Below are positions 6,225-8,161 of a stretch of DNA of 8,161 nucleotides, one piece after another; within the stretch, counting starts at the first letter, position 1; each line of letters opens with the position of its first letter. Position numbers and translations under genes: made by a program. The stretch is from Planctomycetales bacterium. Its GTDB lineage: Bacteria > Planctomycetota > Planctomycetia > Pirellulales > Thermoguttaceae. The notes beneath the pieces were generated by a model. That model was not told the DNA's origin and searched no databases. It saw only the letters and a list, made by a program, of their open reading frames with translations. Location of the stretch: assembly GCA_007122045.1 (NCBI GenBank), contig SKJM01000432.1, positions 1-8,161 of the forward strand. The letters run 5' to 3'.

Positions 6225-6797
6225 CTACCCCTCGGGTGGGTCGGTTGAGCGAACCAATTGGGCAATCCGCTTGAACTCGGCCGTGCCCGCCCGATCGCAC
6301 CACTCGAACAGCGCCGCCTCCGTGCTGGTGAGCACGGCCCCGGCCGAATCCATCCGCCCCAACGCCGTGCGATAGTCCAGTTCCGTGCGCGAACCGACCG
6401 CGTCGGCGGCGACGTACACCTCCCAGCCTGCCGCCAGGAGGTCGTACACGCTTTGCTGCACGCATACGTGGGCTTCCACGCCGCACACCAGCAGCTTGTG
6501 CCGACCCTCGTTCAACAAGGGCCCCAGAGCCGCGGCGCACTCCCGGCAACTGAAGGCCAACTTCGCCGGCAATTCGCCCAATCGCTCGGCCAGTTCCGGC
6601 ACGGTGGACCCGAGACCCTGCGGATACTGCTCGGTACCTACTACCGGCACCCCCAGGATGCGGGCTCCGTCGATCAAGCGTCCGCAGTTCCACACCACCC
6701 GTCGCGCATCGCGAATAGCCGGCATCAGCCGCTGCTGCACGTCGACCACCAACAGCGCCGTGTTGCCCCGCGCCATCATCGCGGGGCTTCGGGCCAT
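6225..6797 (-). CDS. Isochorismatase-like cysteine hydrolase
   Basis: 190 aa from ATG 6795-6797. The frame stays open upstream to a GTG at 6929, but the extra residues are Pro/Arg-rich and unlike the family. ATGs at residues 7 and 8 are also possible, and none has a clear ribosome site. The order of motifs is typical: ALLVVDVQQRLMPAI (14-28) with catalytic Asp19, GVPVVGTEQYPQGLGSTVPEL (49-69), PAKLAFSC (77-84) with catalytic Lys79, CGVEAHVCV (105-113) with the cis-peptide loop and nucleophile Cys112, then DAVGSRTELDYRTAL (132-146) and AGAVLTSTEAALFEW (152-166). It resembles the small cytosolic ISOC1/YcaC-type hydrolases more than the EntB-type isochorismatases. No siderophore genes are near. 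The true substrate cannot be told from sequence; amide or nicotinamide-like compounds are known for relatives. It is transcribed towards the sigma gene but separated from it by about 460 bp, and it diverges from the aldolase gene. Confidence 0.92.
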   Translation of the reverse strand: MARSPAMMARGNTALLVVDVQQRLMPAIRDARRVVWNCGRLIDGARILGVPVVGTEQYPQGLGSTVPELAERLGELPAKLAFSCRECAAALGPLLNEGRHKLLVCGVEAHVCVQQSVYDLLAAGWEVYVAADAVGSRTELDYRTALGRMDSAGAVLTSTEAALFEWCDRAGTAEFKRIAQLVRSTDPPEG

Positions 6798-6893
6798 GGT
6801 ATGCTTCGGGGGTGGCGTGGGATGCCGTGGCAATTCTTCCACTGGAAATCTTCCTGCGGGTTTTCTGGCTCTTCCGTTTCCGGCAAGCGTAGG

Positions 6894-6933
6894 GTGGGTG
6901 GTTCCGGCTGTCTCAGCAGTCGGGTTCACCCAC
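6894..6933. repeat. Nested inverted repeat with a TAGGGTGGGT-type arm
   Basis: GTGGGTG (6894-6900) pairs with CACCCAC (6927-6933). Inside it, GCTG-TCT-CAGC (6907-6917) forms a second short hairpin. The left arm in context reads CGTAGGGTGGGTGG (6888-6901), resembling the arm of a palindromic intergenic repeat (TAGGGTGGGT...ACCCACC) seen scattered in many environmental bacterial genomes. Only one copy is in this window, so membership of a repeat family is inference. Confidence 0.35.
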
Positions 6934-7018
6934 GCGCTCCACGCCGTTTCTTCGTGCAGGGCACCGGCCTCTGGGCGCCCTCCGGGGAGAGTATAGAGGA
7001 AAGTCCGCCGCCCCGCCA

Positions 7019-7073
7019 GTGTCCGCGGGTACGTCTACCCGTAAGCTATGGTTACGTAGCACGTCGCGGACGC
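7019..7073 (+). promoter_or_regulatory. Possible three-way-junction RNA element in the aldolase leader
   Basis: GTCCGCG (7021-7027) pairs perfectly with CGCGGAC (7065-7071), and on the + strand T7020-G7072 and G7019-C7073 extend it. Inside stand two directly adjacent hairpins: GGTA-CGTC-TACC (7028-7039) and CGTAA-GCTATGG-TTACG (7040-7056). The remaining 8 bases (7057-7064) are unpaired. The element ends about 40 bases before the ribosome site GAGG (7115-7118) of the aldolase gene. The compact branched fold would suit a cis-acting leader, but I recognise no known riboswitch, and the same repeats would also fold on the - strand or act as DNA sites. Confidence 0.35.
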
Positions 7074-7128
7074 CCCCTTCCGTTTCGCGTTGTATCGATC
7101 GTCCAGGTTGCAACGAGGACAACGACCG

Positions 7129-8160
7129 ATGAGTGAACCAGGCCGGCTTCAAGGCATTTTCACCCCGAACATGATCCCGCTCGACGACCGGGGCCGCATC
7201 AACGAGCCCGAATACCGGCGGTACCTCGATTGGCTGATCGAGCGCGGCGTCCACGGGTTGTATCCCAACGGATCGACCAGCGAGTTCACCCGGTTTACCG
7301 CCGAGGAGCGGCGCCGGAATATCGAGATCGTCGCCGACCAGGCGGCCGGCCGGGTGCCCATCCTGGCCGGGGCGGCCGAGGCGAACGTGCGGGAAACACT
7401 GGCCGCGTGCGAGCACTACGCCGGGTTGGGCGTGCGGGCCGTGGCCATCGTCTCGCCGTTCTACTACCGGCTGAGCCCCGACAACGTGTACGCCTACTTT
7501 CGCGAAATCGGCCGAAACACCCCCGTCGACGTGACCCTGTACAACATCCCCATGTTCGCCTCGCCCATCGACGTGCCCACCTTGCAGCGCTTGAGCGAGG
7601 AATGCCCGCGAATCGTCGGCATCAAGGACTCGTCCGGCGACGTGAGCGAGATGATGCGGATGATCGACGCGGTGCGGCCCAACCGGCCCGACTTCACCTT
7701 CCTGGCCGGCTGGGACTGCGCGCTGCTGCCCATGCTGCTGATCGGGTGCGACGGCGGAACCAACGCCACCAGCGGCTTCGTGCCGGAAGTGACCCGCCGG
7801 CTGTACGACCTGACCCGCGCCGGCCGCCTGGGCGAGGCGCGGGCGCTGCAAACGCAGCTTACCGAAGTGTTCGACGCCGCCGTGCTGGGCGCCAATTTCC
7901 CGGAAGGGGTGCGCGTGGCGGTCGAGCTGCGCGGCTTCCAGATGGGCGCCGGGCGGCAGCCGCTTTCCGAGCAGCACCGCGAAAAGCTGCGCGAACTGAC
8001 CGGCCGATTCCAGGCTGCTTTCCGTCGCATGGGGCTCCGGGACGCCGCCCCGCCCGCCGATACCGACGCCGGCGCGGTGCCGGTGCGGCAGATTGTCGAG
8101 AGCGTGCTGGCTGCGCTCGGGCGGCAAGGCATTTCCGCGGGGTCCCTGCAAGGGATTTAG
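7129..8160 (+). CDS. Dihydrodipicolinate synthase/N-acetylneuraminate lyase family aldolase
   Basis: 343 aa from ATG 7129, with GAGG at 7115-7118 ten bases upstream. A class I (Schiff-base) TIM-barrel aldolase. Motifs in order: [18 protein letters not shown] (7-24), [10 protein letters not shown] (44-53, the GTTGE-type carboxylate loop as GSTSE), [15 protein letters not shown] (78-92), [12 protein letters not shown] (105-116), LYNIPMFAS (137-145) with the proton-relay Tyr138, GIKDSSGD (164-171) with the Schiff-base Lys166, and [13 protein letters not shown] (208-220). DapA carries an Arg a few residues after this Tyr to hold aspartate semialdehyde; here the sequence is YNIPMFAS with no Arg. 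A lysine-biosynthetic role is therefore unlikely, and a sugar-acid or sialic-acid-type 2-keto acid substrate is more likely. The body ends near 300; a further 40 residues (Ala/Pro/Asp-rich linker, then a helix [16 protein letters not shown]) exceed the usual 290-310 aa. The stop is one base from the window end, so the downstream partners that would reveal the substrate are not visible. Confidence 0.93.
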   Translation: MSEPGRLQGIFTPNMIPLDDRGRINEPEYRRYLDWLIERGVHGLYPNGSTSEFTRFTAEERRRNIEIVADQAAGRVPILAGAAEANVRETLAACEHYAGLGVRAVAIVSPFYYRLSPDNVYAYFREIGRNTPVDVTLYNIPMFASPIDVPTLQRLSEECPRIVGIKDSSGDVSEMMRMIDAVRPNRPDFTFLAGWDCALLPMLLIGCDGGTNATSGFVPEVTRRLYDLTRAGRLGEARALQTQLTEVFDAAVLGANFPEGVRVAVELRGFQMGAGRQPLSEQHREKLRELTGRFQAAFRRMGLRDAAPPADTDAGAVPVRQIVESVLAALGRQGISAGSLQGI

Positions 8161-8161
8161 C

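Larger units (their letters stand above)
6798..7128. other. Divergent intergenic region between hydrolase and aldolase genes
   Basis: 331 bp without a credible gene. It must hold promoters for both flanking genes. AGTATAGA at 6990-6997 reads TATACT on the - strand (6995-6990) and TATAGA on the + strand (6992-6997); both resemble -10 boxes, but neither has a good -35 at 16-18 bp. The segment also carries a short palindrome TTCCACTGGAA (6837-6847), a nested inverted repeat (6894-6933) and a branched structure (7021-7071). GAGGAAAGTCCG at 6996-7007 looks like the conserved 5' motif of RNase P RNA but stands alone. Confidence 0.5.

Noticed and set aside
6996..7007. GAGGAAAGTCCG, like the conserved 5' block of RNase P RNA
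   Set aside because: RNase P RNA needs about 350 bases with its other conserved blocks; only about 120 bases remain before the aldolase gene and none of those blocks is there.
6913..8151. 412-aa open frame antisense to the aldolase gene
   Set aside because: Produced by the GC-rich third positions of the aldolase gene; it starts inside it and shows no protein family features.

Overview
The window is a GC-rich bacterial chromosome segment. Its gene content and style suggest a planctomycete or a relative: an Arg-rich RpoD-like sigma factor, a large Asp/Glu/Ala-rich TPR lipoprotein, and an EndoIII-like protein directly after rbfA. The lineage call is an inference from composition and family resemblance, not a database result. 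All five complete genes and one partial gene look intact. I see no mobile element, CRISPR array, tRNA or rRNA.

Left block, + strand, 1-4229: the 3' end of rbfA (ribosome maturation), then a degenerate HhH-GPD (endonuclease III-like) protein, a TPR-repeat lipoprotein, and a YebC/PmpR/TACO1-family protein. Gaps are 25, 63 and 13 bp, so this is probably one transcription unit trailing a nusA-infB-rbfA type cluster. RbfA and YebC both act on ribosomes or translation. The two genes between them encode proteins with Pro-rich stretches.

Middle block, - strand, 4350-6797: a sigma-70 family factor (471 aa) and, upstream of it, an isochorismatase-like cysteine hydrolase (190 aa). They are separated by a 459-bp non-coding gap (5766-6224) that is dense in inverted repeats. 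The strongest is a perfect 12-bp stem at 5922-5933/5980-5991. A 7-bp hairpin (5776-5795) directly abuts the Shine-Dalgarno sequence of the sigma gene. A GC-rich inverted repeat (4308-4338) lies between the convergent yebC and sigma genes.

Right block, + strand, 7129-8160: a DapA/NanA-family class I aldolase with the Schiff-base Lys and the Tyr, but lacking the Arg that marks true dihydrodipicolinate synthase. It is divergent from the isochorismatase gene across a 331-bp gap (6798-7128), which holds a possible three-way-junction element at 7021-7071 on the aldolase side.

The coding part is fairly ordinary. The parts most worth a second look are the structured non-coding gaps flanking the isochorismatase gene, and the EndoIII-like protein that has lost its catalytic Lys and iron-sulfur ligands.
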